Shown here: positions 9,188 through 18,810 of the stretch, piece after piece
Layout of the letters: each line of letters opens with the position of its first letter
Position numbering within the stretch: position 1 is the stretch's first letter
NCBI RefSeq assembly: GCF_000412695.1
Contig: NC_021499.1
Location: 1,364,001 to 1,428,000 of the forward strand
Length of the DNA: 64,000 nt
Direction of reading: 5' to 3'
Origin: Pseudomonas resinovorans NBRC 106553
Lineage (GTDB): Bacteria; Pseudomonadota; Gammaproteobacteria; Pseudomonadales; Pseudomonadaceae
The notes under the pieces: generated by a model
The model's database searches: none
Seen by the model: only the letters and a program-made list of their open reading frames with translations
Told to the model about the DNA's origin: nothing
Position numbers and translations under genes: made by a program

Positions 9188-9294
9188 CTTAGACCATGGC
9201 TAAGTAGCTGATTCACAGGGAGGTCGCGATTGGCGCTGGCATGCCGCATGCAGGCCTGGCTGGCTGTCACGCCATGGTCATCTAGGCTGCCTAG
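9188..9294. promoter_or_regulatory. Candidate operators in the divergent importer/regulator promoter region
   Basis: The 9061-9361 gap between the importer operon and its GntR-type regulator holds two short inverted repeats. These are CTTAG-N7-CTAAG (9188-9204) and CTAGGC-T-GCCTAG (9282-9294). Two TCTAGA hexamers (near 9091 and 9116) also lie there. GntR/HutC regulators bind such short palindromes, often with a CTA/TAG core, so these are the natural operator candidates. Nothing else coding was seen in the gap. Confidence 0.4.
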
Positions 9295-9361
9295 GATGGC
9301 CGGCAAACCCGGTAATGACGCACCTCGATGGTGCTGGTCTATTCCAGATTGGAGTCTTTCG

Positions 9362-10078
9362 ATGCGCGACGAGGCGTCCCGCCCCCTGAACGCCATCTGC
9401 GCCGCACTGCAGGAGCAGATCGAGCATGGCCTGCTGCCCCAGGGCAGCAAGCTGCCGGCCGAGCGCAAGTTGAGCGAGTTGTTCGCCACCACCCGCATCA
9501 CCCTGCGCGAGGCGCTGGGGCAACTGGAGGCCCGGGGGCTGATCTACCGTGAGGAACGTCGCGGCTGGTTCGTCTCACCGCCTCGGCTGCTCTACAACCC
9601 GCTGTTGCGCAGCCACTTCCACGCCATGGTCGCCGCCCAGGGGCGTACCCCCGCCACCGAGGTGCTGGGGGCGCGGCTGATTCCGGCCAGCGTGGAGATC
9701 TGCGAGCTGCTGGAGTTGCCGGCGTTGTCCAGCGTCTACCAGATCCGCCGCGTGCGGCGCATCGACGAGCGGCTGGTGCTCTACGTGGAGCATTACCTGA
9801 ATCCGGCGTATTTCCCCGGCATCATCGATTTCGACCTGACCTGCTCACTCACCGAGCTGTACGCCAGCGAATACGGCATCCGCTACGGCCGGGTGCGTTT
9901 CGACATGGTGCCCACCGCCCTGCATCCGGAGGCCGCCGCACCGCTCAAGGTCACGACCGGCAGCTCGGCGTTGCGCATCACCCGGATCAACCGCGACCAG
10001 CATGGTCGGCTGATCGACTGCGACCTCGAGTTCTGGCGGCACGATGCGATCCAGGTGAGCGTGGAAGTACCGGAGTGA
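9362..10078 (+). CDS. GntR/HutC-family transcriptional regulator (PhnF/PhnR-like)
   Basis: 238-aa repressor-type regulator. The N-terminal winged helix-turn-helix (about residues 10-75) includes KLPAERKLSELFATTRITLREALGQLEARGLIYREERRG (abbreviated family pattern: PSER-L...T-TLR-AL--LE). It is followed by a UTRA ligand-binding domain (about 85-235). The ATG at 9362 is selected for the GGAG 7 bases upstream; the upstream in-frame extension has no such site. Divergent from the importer operon, which it most likely controls in response to the transported compound. Confidence 0.9.
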   Translation: MRDEASRPLNAICAALQEQIEHGLLPQGSKLPAERKLSELFATTRITLREALGQLEARGLIYREERRGWFVSPPRLLYNPLLRSHFHAMVAAQGRTPATEVLGARLIPASVEICELLELPALSSVYQIRRVRRIDERLVLYVEHYLNPAYFPGIIDFDLTCSLTELYASEYGIRYGRVRFDMVPTALHPEAAAPLKVTTGSSALRITRINRDQHGRLIDCDLEFWRHDAIQVSVEVPE

Positions 10079-10102
10079 GACAGACGGAAGGTGAGTGGCT
10101 GG

Positions 10103-10190
10103 GTAGGATGGGTTGAGCGCAGCGATACCCATGCTGTCCGTTGGAGCTGATGGGTATCGCTGCGCTCAACCACATCCTACGAATCAAGCT
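10103..10190. repeat. REP-type inverted repeat pair
   Basis: GTAGGATGGGTTGAGCGCAG on the left is mirrored by a CTGCGCTCAACC...ATCCTAC arm on the right, with a central GATACCCATG/TGGGTATC pair. Lies between the regulator and the convergent gmhA. The rest of 10190-10258 holds nothing recognised. Confidence 0.8.
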
Positions 10191-10258
10191 CGGCACGCAC
10201 TACGGCGGACAGGGCTGTCCGCAGGATGAGGTGGGCGGCGATTCGCTCCCTGCGGACG

Positions 10259-10846
10259 TCAGGCGTAGTTCTCGGGCGAGAGCTTGCGTTCCACCAGTTC
10301 GATCAGGATGTGGATCACCTTGATGTGCAGCTCCTGCACCCGGTCGGCGAAGTCGCCGCCGGGGGCGCAGATGCAGACGTCGGCCAGGGCTTCCAGGGCC
10401 GAGCCCGGCTTGCCGGTCAGGGCTATCACCTTCACGCCGAGGGCGCGGGCGGCTTCGGCGGCCTTGATGACGTTGGGGCTCTTGCCGCTGGTGCTGATGG
10501 CGAGCAGCACGTCGCCCGCACGGCCGTGGGACTCGACGTAGCGGGAGAAGATGTAGTCGTAGCCGAAGTCGTTGGCGACGCAGCTGATGTGGCTGGCATC
10601 GCTGATGGAGACGGCGGCGACCCCCGGCCGGTTCTTGCGGTAGCGGCCGGTCAGCTCCTCGGCGAAGTGCATGGCATCGCACATGGAGCCGCCGTTACCG
10701 CAGGAAAACGCCTTGCCCTTGTTCTCGAAACTCTCGACCAGGAGCTCGGCCGCCCGCTCGATGCTTTTCAGGGCGTTCTCGTTGGCGATGAAGTTGTCCA
10801 GGGCGGTCCTGGCTTCCTCCAGGCTGTTGCGGATATGGCTGAGCAT
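10259..10846 (-). CDS. gmhA: D-sedoheptulose 7-phosphate isomerase
   Basis: Cytoplasmic SIS-domain isomerase making D-glycero-D-manno-heptose 7-phosphate, the first step of ADP-heptose synthesis for the LPS inner core. The 195-aa sequence follows E. coli GmhA closely. SCGNGGS (48-54) binds the sugar phosphate, Glu in [10 protein letters not shown] (about 63-64) and His in [12 protein letters not shown] (about 179) are the catalytic pair, and STSGKS is the second phosphate loop. P. aeruginosa also encodes another GmhA-type protein with a different N-terminus, so this may be a second copy. It is followed by apeB upstream on the same strand, 25 bases apart. Confidence 0.88.
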   Translation of the reverse strand: MLSHIRNSLEEARTALDNFIANENALKSIERAAELLVESFENKGKAFSCGNGGSMCDAMHFAEELTGRYRKNRPGVAAVSISDASHISCVANDFGYDYIFSRYVESHGRAGDVLLAISTSGKSPNVIKAAEAARALGVKVIALTGKPGSALEALADVCICAPGGDFADRVQELHIKVIHILIELVERKLSPENYA

Positions 10847-10871
10847 GGGCTTACCTGTTCGAGTCAGTGGG

Positions 10872-12161
10872 TCAGGGCAGGTCGTGGCTGGAGTAGAAGG
10901 CGGCCAGCACCTTCACCAGGTGGGCCAGGTCCTGGCTACCGGCGAGTTCGCGGATGGAGTGCATGGCGAAGGTCGGCAGGCCGATGTCGACGGTGCGAAC
11001 ACCCAGCTGGCTGGCGGTGATCGGACCGATGGTGGAGCCGCACCCCATGTCGCTGCGGGTCACGAAGCTCTGCACCGGCACTTCGTTTTCCAGGCACAGG
11101 TGGCGGAAGAAGCCGGCGGTTTCGCTGTTGGTGGCGTAGCGCTGGTTGCTGTTGACCTTGATCACCGGGCCGGCGTTGAGTTTCGGGCCGTGGTTGCCGT
11201 CGTGCTTGTCGGCGTAGTTGGGGTGTACGCCGTGGGCGTTGTCCGCCGAGACCAGCAGCGAGCGCTGGATCACCCGGGCGAAGGCGTCGCCTTCCGGCAG
11301 CACGCGACGCAGCACCTGTTCCAGCATGGGGCCGTCGGCGCCGCAGGCGGAGCAGGAGCCCACTTCTTCGTGGTCGGTGCAGACCAGCACGCAGCTTTCG
11401 TCGGCGTCGGCGGCCAGCAGGGCCTGCAGGCCGGCGTAGCAGGACAGCAGGTTGTCCAGGCGCGCGCCGGCGATGAAGTCACCGGACAGGCCGATGATCG
11501 CGGCGCCCTGGGTGTCATAGAAGGACAGCTCGTAGTCCAGCACCGCGTCGGCGACCACGCCGTGCTCCAGGGTCAGCTGCTCGGCCAGCAGGTCGCGGAA
11601 TTCGCGGGCCTCGCCGGCGGCCAGCTGCGCCAGGATCGGCGGCAGTTCGGTCTGGGCGTTGATGGCCCAGCCTTGGTTGGCCTCGCGGTTGAGGTGGATG
11701 GCCAGGTTGGGAATCACGGCGATTGGCGCCTGGAAGTCCACCAACTGGCTTTCCACCATGCCGGCGGCGCGGTAGGTGACGCGGCCGGCCAGGGACAGGT
11801 CGCGGTCGAACCAGGGCGCCAGCAGGGCGCCGCCGTAGACTTCGACGCCGAGTTGCCAGAAGCCCTGCTTGTGCAGTTCGGGATTGGGCTTGACCCGCAG
11901 GCAGGGGCTGTCGGTGTGGGCACCGACCAGGCGCAGGCCGCCTTCGAGCACCGGGCGCTTGCCCAGCTTGATGGCGATGATCGAGGAGTCGTTGCGGGTC
12001 ACGTAATAACGGCCACCGCTTTCGACGCGCCAGGCCTCGCGTTCATCGAGGCGCACGTAGCCGGCGGCCTCGAGGCGCTTGGCCAGGCTGCGGGTGGCGT
12101 GGAAGGGGGTGGGCGAGGCCTTGAGGAAATCGATCAGGCCCTGGTTCAACTCTTCGCGCAT
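10872..12161 (-). CDS. apeB: M18 family aminopeptidase
   Basis: Cytosolic zinc aminopeptidase (aspartyl-aminopeptidase type) of 429 aa, the usual family length. Metal- and catalysis-related motifs include [15 protein letters not shown] (His-x-Asp), the LDNL segment in [23 protein letters not shown] (Glu-Glu) and the C-terminal [11 protein letters not shown] and [14 protein letters not shown] (His). It sits in the apeB-rluA-minEDC gene order known from P. aeruginosa (recalled). All genes from here to minC are on the minus strand. Confidence 0.95.
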   Translation of the reverse strand: MREELNQGLIDFLKASPTPFHATRSLAKRLEAAGYVRLDEREAWRVESGGRYYVTRNDSSIIAIKLGKRPVLEGGLRLVGAHTDSPCLRVKPNPELHKQGFWQLGVEVYGGALLAPWFDRDLSLAGRVTYRAAGMVESQLVDFQAPIAVIPNLAIHLNREANQGWAINAQTELPPILAQLAAGEAREFRDLLAEQLTLEHGVVADAVLDYELSFYDTQGAAIIGLSGDFIAGARLDNLLSCYAGLQALLAADADESCVLVCTDHEEVGSCSACGADGPMLEQVLRRVLPEGDAFARVIQRSLLVSADNAHGVHPNYADKHDGNHGPKLNAGPVIKVNSNQRYATNSETAGFFRHLCLENEVPVQSFVTRSDMGCGSTIGPITASQLGVRTVDIGLPTFAMHSIRELAGSQDLAHLVKVLAAFYSSHDLP

Positions 12162-12266
12162 TGTGGGACTCCGGACAGCAATGGCCGGGAGTTTATCCCA
12201 TAGCTCCCAATGATTAGGAGGCCGGGCGGCGCTGATTTTTCCTAATGGGGCGATAGGGGCTGCTTT

Positions 12267-12341
12267 GTAGGAGCGATTTCAATCGCGATCGCGGGGCGAT
12301 GTCTTGCGCCCAGGAGCATTCGCGAATGAATTCGCTCCTAC
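12267..12341. repeat. REP-type inverted repeat (GTAGGAGCGA family)
   Basis: GTAGGAGCGA at the left is matched by TCGCTCCTAC at the right, with internal ATTTCAATCGCGAT and ATTCGCGAATGAAT self-complementary pieces. It sits just after the methyltransferase stop side and before apeB. A related half element lies at 49586-49650. Confidence 0.75.
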
Positions 12342-12913
12342 AGGCGGCGGGCGACCACCGAGAACAGGTGCCAGTGCTTGTTGCGGCCTTTGGCGGTGAT
12401 GCCATCCTCTTCCTTCTCTTCCAGCATCAGCACTTCCCAGCCGCTGAGCAGTTCTTCCAGCTGGCGGCGGCGCAGGATGGTGATGCCGTTGTCGGCCCAG
12501 TCGTCCCGCTCGCCGAACAGGTGGCCGGCGAACAGCCCGCCGCCGGGCAGGGCGGTGCAGATGGACTGCCAGAGGGTAGGGAAGGCGACCGGCGGGCAGA
12601 GCGGCAGGGCGAAGCTGGAGTTCACCAGTTGCGCCGGCGGCAGGGGCATGGCCTCGAAGCGGCCGCAGTGGCTGCGCAACAGGGAGCGTCGCTCCCCGTC
12701 CACCTGGGCTTCGAGGCGGGACAGGGCTTCGGGTTCGGCGTCCACGGCCAGGACCTGCCAGCCGCGCCGCAATAGCTCCAGGGTGTCCCTGCCAGCCCCG
12801 CAGCCCAGGTCCAGGGCGTGGCCGGGTGGCCCGTTCCAGACTTCCAGAGCGGTCAGCAGGGTGGCGCGGGCGGGCTGCCCCTGGGTGGCGTTGTAGAACT
12901 CTGAGAAGCTCAT
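12338..12913 (-). CDS. Class I SAM-dependent methyltransferase
   Basis: 191 aa. Motif I LDLGCGAGRDT (about 35-45), the acidic end of strand 2 (VLAVDAEPEAL), and a TehB/thiopurine-methyltransferase-like layout with FGERDDW and a C-terminal ITAKGRNKHWHLFSVVARR strand pair. The substrate cannot be told from sequence. It could be a small metabolite, a metalloid such as tellurite, or a thiol. Lies between rluA and apeB on the same strand. Confidence 0.85.
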   Translation of the reverse strand: MSFSEFYNATQGQPARATLLTALEVWNGPPGHALDLGCGAGRDTLELLRRGWQVLAVDAEPEALSRLEAQVDGERRSLLRSHCGRFEAMPLPPAQLVNSSFALPLCPPVAFPTLWQSICTALPGGGLFAGHLFGERDDWADNGITILRRRQLEELLSGWEVLMLEEKEEDGITAKGRNKHWHLFSVVARRL

Positions 12914-12950
12914 GATTGCCCCGACGCGCGGTCTTTTTCTTGAGCCTAGG

Positions 12951-13586
12951 TCAGAACGGGGCAGGGCACTCGAATCGCAGGCGTTCGCCGCTGACCGGAT
13001 GGGTCAGGCACAGCATGCTGGCGTGCAGGCACAGGCGGTCGTGGGCGGCCAGGGCCTCGGGGTTGGCATAGAGCCGGTCGCCCAGGAGCGGGTGGCCGAT
13101 TTCGAGCATGTGCACCCGCAGCTGGTGCGAGCGGCCGGTGATCGGGGTCAGCTCGACGCGGCTGTAGTGGCCGCAGCGTTCCAGCACCTTCCAGAAGGTC
13201 AGGGCGTGGCGGCCCTGCTCGAAGTCCACCACGTGGCGCGGCTTGGTCGGCGGGTCGTAGCGCAGGGGCAGCTCGATGCGGCCGCTGTCCAGCTCCGGCT
13301 TACCCCAGCAAAGGGCGGTGTAGGCCTTCTCGGTCTCGCGGTCGTGGAACTGGCGGGACAGCTCGCGATGGCTGTCGGCGTCGCGGGCCAGGACGATCAG
13401 CCCGGAGGTTTCCCAGTCCAGGCGGTGGACGATGCGCGCCTCCGGGTAACCGTTGTCCTGCAGGCGGGTGATCAGGCAGTCCTTGTTGTCCTCGGCGCGA
13501 CCGGGCACCGAGAGCAGCAGGGTGGGCTTGTTGACCACCAACAGGGCGTCGTCCTGATGGACGAACTCGATCTGGGAAAGCGGCAT
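12951..13586 (-). CDS. rluA: 23S rRNA/tRNA pseudouridine synthase RluA
   Basis: Dual-specificity synthase making pseudouridine at 23S rRNA 746 and tRNA 32. The catalytic motif HRLDWETSG places the nucleophile at Asp57. Other family marks are VNKPTLLLSVPGR near the N-terminus and TGRSHQLRVHM. At 211 aa it is the short, S4-less type, which separates it from RluC/RluD. It follows minE after a terminator-like hairpin. Confidence 0.93.
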   Translation of the reverse strand: MPLSQIEFVHQDDALLVVNKPTLLLSVPGRAEDNKDCLITRLQDNGYPEARIVHRLDWETSGLIVLARDADSHRELSRQFHDRETEKAYTALCWGKPELDSGRIELPLRYDPPTKPRHVVDFEQGRHALTFWKVLERCGHYSRVELTPITGRSHQLRVHMLEIGHPLLGDRLYANPEALAAHDRLCLHASMLCLTHPVSGERLRFECPAPF

Positions 13587-13607
13587 GTTCTAGGTTGTCC
13601 GAAAAGC

Positions 13608-13631
13608 AAACGGCGGCCGAGGCCGCCGTTT
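13608..13631 (-). terminator. Intrinsic terminator after minCDE
   Basis: AAACGGCGGCC (13608-13618) and GGCCGCCGTTT (13621-13631) form a perfect 11-bp stem with a 2-base apex. On the minus strand it is followed by GCTTTT. It lies 19 bases past the minE stop and likely ends the min transcript. Confidence 0.75.
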
Positions 13632-13649
13632 ATTGCACAACTGCTTCGA

Positions 13650-13904
13650 TCAACGATCGGGCAGGGTAATGTTCAACTCGAGAATAGAGCAACTGCCCTG
13701 GTTCTCCAGCAGGACCTGGACCTGCTCCTCGTCGATGTCGACGTACTTGCGGATCACGTCCACCAGGTCTTTCTGCAGGGCCGGCAGGTAGTCCGGCTGG
13801 CTGCGTTGGCCACGTTCGTGGGCAACGATGATTTGGAGTCGTTCCTTAGCGATCGAAGCGCTGTTCTGCTTCTTCCGCTCGCGAAAGAAGTCGAAAATGT
13901 TCAT
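13650..13904 (-). CDS. minE: Cell division topological specificity factor MinE
   Basis: 84-aa protein that binds MinD on the membrane, stimulates its ATPase and drives the pole-to-pole oscillation that keeps FtsZ at mid-cell. The N-terminal [12 protein letters not shown] amphipathic/membrane segment and the anti-MinCD helix ([16 protein letters not shown]) are present, followed by the C-terminal dimer domain. The start overlaps the minD stop by four bases (ATGA). Confidence 0.97.
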   Translation of the reverse strand: MNIFDFFRERKKQNSASIAKERLQIIVAHERGQRSQPDYLPALQKDLVDVIRKYVDIDEEQVQVLLENQGSCSILELNITLPDR

Positions 13905-14716
13905 TCACGGCCTCCGAACAGGCGTTGTAAGAGTCCTTTCTTCTGCACGTCGAGGAAGCGATGGGGCAGCTCCTTGCCGAGCAGGCGGTCGACGGCATCG
14001 CTGTACGCCTGGCCGGCGTCGCTCTGGTCGTCGAGGATAACCGGAATACCCTGGTTGGAGGCCTTGAGTACCGCCTGGGATTCCGGAATGACGCCGAGCA
14101 GGTTGATGGCGAGGATTTCCTCGACGTCTTCGACGCCAAGCATTTCGCCCTTGGTGACGCGCTCGGGATTGTAGCGGGTCAGGAGCAGGCGCTCCTTGAT
14201 CGGCTCTTCGCCTTTCTCGGCACGACGGGACTTGCTGGCCAGCAGGCCGAGCATGCGGTCGGAGTCGCGCACGGAGGAGACTTCCGGGTTGGTCACGACA
14301 ATCGCCTCATCGGCGTAGTACATGGCCAGGTGGGCGCCTTTCTCGATACCGGCCGGCGAGTCGCAGACCACGTATTCGAAGGTCTGCGCCAGCTCTTCGA
14401 GGACCTTGCCGACGCCTTCGAGGGTCAGGGCGTCCTTGTCGCGGGTCTGGCTGGCGGCCAGCACATAGAGGTTTTCCAGGCGTTTGTCCTTGATCAGGGC
14501 CTGGGTGAGGGACGCTTCGCCATTGATGACGTTGACGAAGTCGTACACCACGCGGCGTTCGCAACCCATGATCAGGTCCAGGTTACGCAGGCCGACGTCG
14601 AAGTCGACGATGACGGTCTTGTGACCGCGCAGTGCGAGACCGGTACCGATGGCGGCGCTGGTGGTGGTTTTACCCACTCCACCCTTGCCGGACGTGACAA
14701 CGAGGATCTTGGCCAA
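13901..14716 (-). CDS. minD: Septum site-determining ATPase MinD
   Basis: 271-aa ParA/MinD ATPase that recruits MinC to the membrane. Deviant Walker [10 protein letters not shown] (10-18), the CDSPAGIE Walker B region, and a C-terminal amphipathic membrane-targeting helix KKGLLQRLF are seen. The start is a TTG at 14716 ([10 protein letters not shown]...), the only start that keeps the Walker A at its usual distance. Confidence 0.97.
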   Translation of the reverse strand: MAKILVVTSGKGGVGKTTTSAAIGTGLALRGHKTVIVDFDVGLRNLDLIMGCERRVVYDFVNVINGEASLTQALIKDKRLENLYVLAASQTRDKDALTLEGVGKVLEELAQTFEYVVCDSPAGIEKGAHLAMYYADEAIVVTNPEVSSVRDSDRMLGLLASKSRRAEKGEEPIKERLLLTRYNPERVTKGEMLGVEDVEEILAINLLGVIPESQAVLKASNQGIPVILDDQSDAGQAYSDAVDRLLGKELPHRFLDVQKKGLLQRLFGGRE

Positions 14717-14814
14717 GGTGATTCACCCCAAATGATAAGAAAATCGGGAAGTTATCAGCTCAATCCGAGCCGTCCGTCTTCCCTTTCAGGTCCCTGAATT
14801 CGCGGCAGTATCCG

Positions 14815-15561
14815 TTAAAGGCGGGTGATGTTCAACACGTCTCCCGACAGGCTGACCTGTACCTGCTGACCCCAGAGCGGGTCGCGCCGCAGGTCGTCGG
14901 CAACCTTGTACTGGCCGGCCACCGAGACCAGCTCGGCGGCCAGTTGGCGGCAGAAGATCCGGGCCTTGGTGTCGCCCTTTATACCAGCCAGGGCACGACC
15001 ACGCATGGGACCGTAAACATGGATGTTGCCGTCGGCAAGAAGTTCCGCGCCGGGGCTGACCGCCGCCAGCACCACCAGGTCGCCGCCGGGGGCGTAGATC
15101 TGCTGGCCACCGCGCACCGGGGTGGTGATGATCCGGGTCGGTTGCACCGCGGGCTTGGCCGGCTCGGCGGTTTTTTCGACTTTCTTCTTCGCCCCGGGTT
15201 CAACCGGGTCGAGGGGGCGTTCGCGGGCGCCGGAGGGCGGCAGCACCGGGATGTCCAGGGCGTCGGCGGCGGCGATATGGGCCTCGCGGTTGGCGCGAAT
15301 GGCCAGGGTGCGCAGGCCGTGGCGGCGACAGATCTCCAGCAGGGCTGGGAGGTCCAGGGGCGGTTCGCCCTCCGGCAGCTTGTCCAGCGCCATGACCAGC
15401 GGAGTGTTCTGGAAGAAGTTGGGCGCCTGGGCGACTTTCTCGTCCAATTGCCGGTCGAGACGTTCCAGGTCGTTGTGCGCCAGTTCCATCACGGTGATGG
15501 CGAGCATGCTGCCCTTGAGCTGGAACACGGGTTCTTGGTCGAGAAGGTCGGTTTGGCTCAT
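14815..15561 (-). CDS. minC: Septum site-determining protein MinC
   Basis: 248-aa FtsZ polymerisation inhibitor. N-terminal domain (about 1-115) is followed by a Pro/Lys-rich linker ([19 protein letters not shown]). The C-terminal beta-helix domain contains [16 protein letters not shown] and [20 protein letters not shown], which dimerises and binds MinD. Ends 98 bases before the minD start, same strand. Confidence 0.95.
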   Translation of the reverse strand: MSQTDLLDQEPVFQLKGSMLAITVMELAHNDLERLDRQLDEKVAQAPNFFQNTPLVMALDKLPEGEPPLDLPALLEICRRHGLRTLAIRANREAHIAAADALDIPVLPPSGARERPLDPVEPGAKKKVEKTAEPAKPAVQPTRIITTPVRGGQQIYAPGGDLVVLAAVSPGAELLADGNIHVYGPMRGRALAGIKGDTKARIFCRQLAAELVSVAGQYKVADDLRRDPLWGQQVQVSLSGDVLNITRL

Positions 15562-15682
15562 GGTCGTTCTGCAATCGTGAATGGCGAGGACTTATAGCGA
15601 GATCGTCCGGCGCTAGCAAGCCGGAAGGGGGCTCTGCATTTGGAGTAGAATGCGCGGTTTTCTCGCTCGAGCGGATTCAGAG

Positions 15683-16603
15683 ATGGATAGACCTCAATTT
15701 CGCCCACAGTTCCTTCACCCGCGCTTTTGGGCGCTGTGGCTGGGTCTCGGCCTGCTCTGGCTGATCACCCTGCTGCCCTACCGGGTGCAACTGGGGCTTG
15801 GGCGTGTACTGGGGGCGCTGATGCTGCGCGTGGCCGGTTCGCGCCGCAAGATCGCCCGGCGTAACCTGGAGCTGTGCTTCCCCGAGCTGTCCAGCGCCGA
15901 GCGGGCGCGGCTGCTGCGGGAGAACTTCGCCTCCACCGGCATCGCCTTCTTCGAGATGGCGATGAGCTGGTGGTGGCCCAAGGACCGCCTGGCGCGGCTG
16001 TCCCATATAGAAGGGCTGGAGCATCTGCAGAAGGCCCAGGCCGAAGGCCAGGGGGTGATCCTCATGGCCCTGCACTTCACCACCCTGGAGATCGGCGCCG
16101 CGCTGCTCGGCCAGGTGCACACCATCGACGGCATGTACCGCGAGCACAAGAATCCGCTGTTCGACTTCATCCAGCGTCGCGGCCGCGAGCGGCACAACCT
16201 GGATGCCACGGCCATCGAGCGCGAAGACGTGCGCGCCATGCTCAAGGTGCTGCGCGCCGGCCGCGCCATCTGGTATGCGCCGGACCAGGATTACGGTCGC
16301 AAGCAGAGCCTGTTCGTGCCGCTGTTCGGCATCGAGGCCGCCACCGTCACCGCCACCACCAAGTTCGCCCGCCTGGGCCGGGCCATCGTGCTGCCCTTCA
16401 CCCAGCGTCGCCTGGAGGATGGCTCCGGCTACCGGCTGGTGATCCATCCGCCGTTGGCCGACTTCCCCGGCGAGACCGAAGAGGCCGACTGCCTGCGCGT
16501 CAACCAGTGGGTGGAAGGCGCGGTGCGCGAATGCCCCGAGCAATACCTCTGGGCCCACCGCCGCTTCAAGACCCGGCCCGAAGGCGCGCCCAAGCTGTAC
16601 TGA
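15683..16603 (+). CDS. Lipid A biosynthesis lauroyl/acyl acyltransferase (LpxL/HtrB type)
   Basis: Inner-membrane acyltransferase adding a secondary acyl chain to lipid A, 306 aa. One N-terminal transmembrane segment (LWLGLGLLWLITLLPY), the catalytic HFTTLE (HX4E) motif near residue 136, YREHKNP, and the C-terminal QYLWAHRRFKTRP typical of the family. The ATG at 15683 is used because the preceding in-frame residues (MRGFLARADSE) are hydrophilic and would displace the signal anchor. Divergent from minC. Chain-length specificity cannot be read off. Confidence 0.92.
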   Translation: MDRPQFRPQFLHPRFWALWLGLGLLWLITLLPYRVQLGLGRVLGALMLRVAGSRRKIARRNLELCFPELSSAERARLLRENFASTGIAFFEMAMSWWWPKDRLARLSHIEGLEHLQKAQAEGQGVILMALHFTTLEIGAALLGQVHTIDGMYREHKNPLFDFIQRRGRERHNLDATAIEREDVRAMLKVLRAGRAIWYAPDQDYGRKQSLFVPLFGIEAATVTATTKFARLGRAIVLPFTQRRLEDGSGYRLVIHPPLADFPGETEEADCLRVNQWVEGAVRECPEQYLWAHRRFKTRPEGAPKLY

Positions 16604-16640
16604 AACCTATACTCGGAAAATCCCGCCCGGAGAGCAGTCC

Positions 16641-17846
16641 ATGGATGCCAGCACCGCCACCCAGAAGCCCATTACCGGGCTGATCCTTTCAGGTGGCGGT
16701 TCGCGGGCGGCCTACCAGGTCGGGGTACTGGGGGCCATCGCCGACCTGCTGCCGGACGCGGCCTGCAATCCTTTCCCGGTGATAGTCGGCACCTCCGCCG
16801 GCGCCGTGAACGCCGTCGGCCTGGCCTGCGGCGCACTGCATTTCAGCCAGGCGGTCCGACGCCTGAACAGCGTCTGGCAGGGCTTTCGTTGCGGGCAGAT
16901 CTACCGCAGCGACTGGCCCGGCGTGCTGCGCCAGAGCTCACGCTTCCTCGGCAACAGCCTGCTCGGCCTCGGCGGCCATGACCTGCCCGTGGCGTTGCTG
17001 GACAACGCCCCCCTGCGCGACCTGCTGACACGGGAGCTGGACTTCTCCGGCATTTCCGCCGCCGTGCGCACCCGGCATCTGCGTGCCGTGGCAGTGACCG
17101 CCTTCGGCTATGAGTCCGGCCAGGCGGTGACCTTCTACCAGGGCCGCGCCACTATCGACCCCTGGTACCGCCATCGCCGGGTCGGCGTGCCGACGCGCCT
17201 CGGCGTGGAGCACTTGATGGCCAGCGCGGCGATTCCCCTGTTGTTCCCGCCCGTGCGCCTGGGCCGCGAGTACTTCGGTGACGGCGCGGTGCGCCAGACC
17301 GCGCCCATCAGTCCGGCGCTGCACCTGGGTGCCAGTCGCGTGCTGGTGGTGGGGGTGAGCGGCAATCCGGTGGGGCCGAACTCGGCGCCGCTGCCGCCAC
17401 AGCCCCAGTTCGGCCGGCCGCCGACCCTGGCGCAGATCGGCGGGCACCTGCTGAACAGCACCTTCATCGACAACCTGGAAAGCGACATCGAACTGCTGGA
17501 GCGGATCAACAGCATGAGCCGGGCCATTGCCCCCGAAGCCCGGCCGCGTAATCTCAGCTCCGAGCAGGTCGAGGTGCTGGTGATCTCGCCCAGCCGGCCC
17601 CTGGATGAAATCGCCGCCCGCCACAGGCGCGAGATGCCCCGCGCCATCCGCACCTTCCTGCGTGGGCCGGGGGCGACCCGGGCCAGTGGCGCGGGGGTGC
17701 TCAGCTACCTGCTGTTCGAGCCGGGCTACTGCAACGAGCTGATCGAGCTGGGCTACCAGGACGCCATGGCCAAGCGTGCCGAACTGCAGCACTTCCTCGG
17801 CCTGGAAACGGCGCCGGTGAATCCCCAGGTCGTTTCCGCCTTCTAA
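16641..17846 (+). CDS. Patatin-like phospholipase
   Basis: 401-aa lipid acyl hydrolase with a Ser-Asp dyad. The oxyanion loop GGGSRAAYQVG (about 15-25), nucleophile elbow GTSAG (about 51-55) and catalytic Asp in GDGAVRQTAP are all present. No signal peptide; a C-terminal extension of about 100 residues carries DUF3336-like helices. 37 bases after the acyltransferase on the same strand, so probably co-transcribed. A role in membrane lipid turnover is an inference. Confidence 0.9.
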   Translation: MDASTATQKPITGLILSGGGSRAAYQVGVLGAIADLLPDAACNPFPVIVGTSAGAVNAVGLACGALHFSQAVRRLNSVWQGFRCGQIYRSDWPGVLRQSSRFLGNSLLGLGGHDLPVALLDNAPLRDLLTRELDFSGISAAVRTRHLRAVAVTAFGYESGQAVTFYQGRATIDPWYRHRRVGVPTRLGVEHLMASAAIPLLFPPVRLGREYFGDGAVRQTAPISPALHLGASRVLVVGVSGNPVGPNSAPLPPQPQFGRPPTLAQIGGHLLNSTFIDNLESDIELLERINSMSRAIAPEARPRNLSSEQVEVLVISPSRPLDEIAARHRREMPRAIRTFLRGPGATRASGAGVLSYLLFEPGYCNELIELGYQDAMAKRAELQHFLGLETAPVNPQVVSAF

Positions 17847-17855
17847 GGGCCTGGC

Positions 17856-18701
17856 TCAAACGCCGAAGCGGCCGTCGCGGTAGTCCCGCAGGGCCTGCTC
17901 GATTTCCTCGCGGCTGTTCATCACGAAGGGGCCGTACTGGACGATCGGTTCGCCCAGGGGGCGTCCGGCCAGCAGCAGTACCTTGGCGCCGCCGGCGCTG
18001 GCCAGCTCTACCGCGCCCGTCTCGGACAGGCGCGCCAGGCGGCCCTTGCCGAGGGTATGGCCGTTGACCTGCGCCTCCCCCTCGTACACGTAGAGCAGCA
18101 CCCGCAGGCCATCGGCCAGACGCGGCGCCACCCGGCCGCCGGCGGGCAGGTCGAGGTCGAAGATCTGCGGTTCGCTATGGGGGCGCTGCACGGCGCCGTC
18201 CTGGTTGACCTGGCCATCGTCGAAGCGACCGGCGATCACCAGCGCTTCCACGCCCTGGGCGGTGGTCACGCGGGGAATTTCCGCCGGGTCGAAATCGCGG
18301 TAGCCGGGGTCGCCCATCTTGTCCCTGCCCGGCAGGTTGAGCCAGATCTGGAAGCCGCGCATCACGCCTTCTTCCTGTTCCGGCATTTCGCTGTGGATGA
18401 TCCCGCGCGCCGCGGTCATCCACTGCACGCCGCCGTTCTGCAGCAGGCCGCTGTTGCCCAGGTGATCTTCATGGCGCATGCGCCCTTCGAGCATGTAGGT
18501 GATGGTTTCGAAACCACGGTGCGGGTGAGAGGGGAAGCCGGCGACGTAGTCGTCCGGGTTGGCCGAACCGAACTCGTCGAGCATCAGGAAGGGATCGAAG
18601 CGCGGTACGCCCTGCTCGGCGAAGACACGAATCAGGTTGACCCCGGCGCCGTCGGAGGCGGGCTGACCGGGGCGTTGTTCGAGAATCTGGCGGTAGTTCA
18701 T
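17856..18701 (-). CDS. Pirin family protein
   Basis: 281-aa bicupin. The metal-binding set is visible in the N-terminal cupin: FPSHPHRGFETITYM (two His) and GRMRHEDHLG plus HSEMPEQEEGV. Some bacterial pirins have quercetinase or redox-sensing roles, but none can be assigned here. Convergent with the patatin gene, 9 bases apart. Confidence 0.92.
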   Translation of the reverse strand: MNYRQILEQRPGQPASDGAGVNLIRVFAEQGVPRFDPFLMLDEFGSANPDDYVAGFPSHPHRGFETITYMLEGRMRHEDHLGNSGLLQNGGVQWMTAARGIIHSEMPEQEEGVMRGFQIWLNLPGRDKMGDPGYRDFDPAEIPRVTTAQGVEALVIAGRFDDGQVNQDGAVQRPHSEPQIFDLDLPAGGRVAPRLADGLRVLLYVYEGEAQVNGHTLGKGRLARLSETGAVELASAGGAKVLLLAGRPLGEPIVQYGPFVMNSREEIEQALRDYRDGRFGV

Positions 18702-18810
18702 CTGGGCCTCCTGGTAAATGGGATGGAGGTGATGCTACTCGTAGGAAATGGATGAATGGTGCGTGATTTTTCTTGGTATATATCGAATAAGTGGATTGAA
18801 TTTGTGTTCT

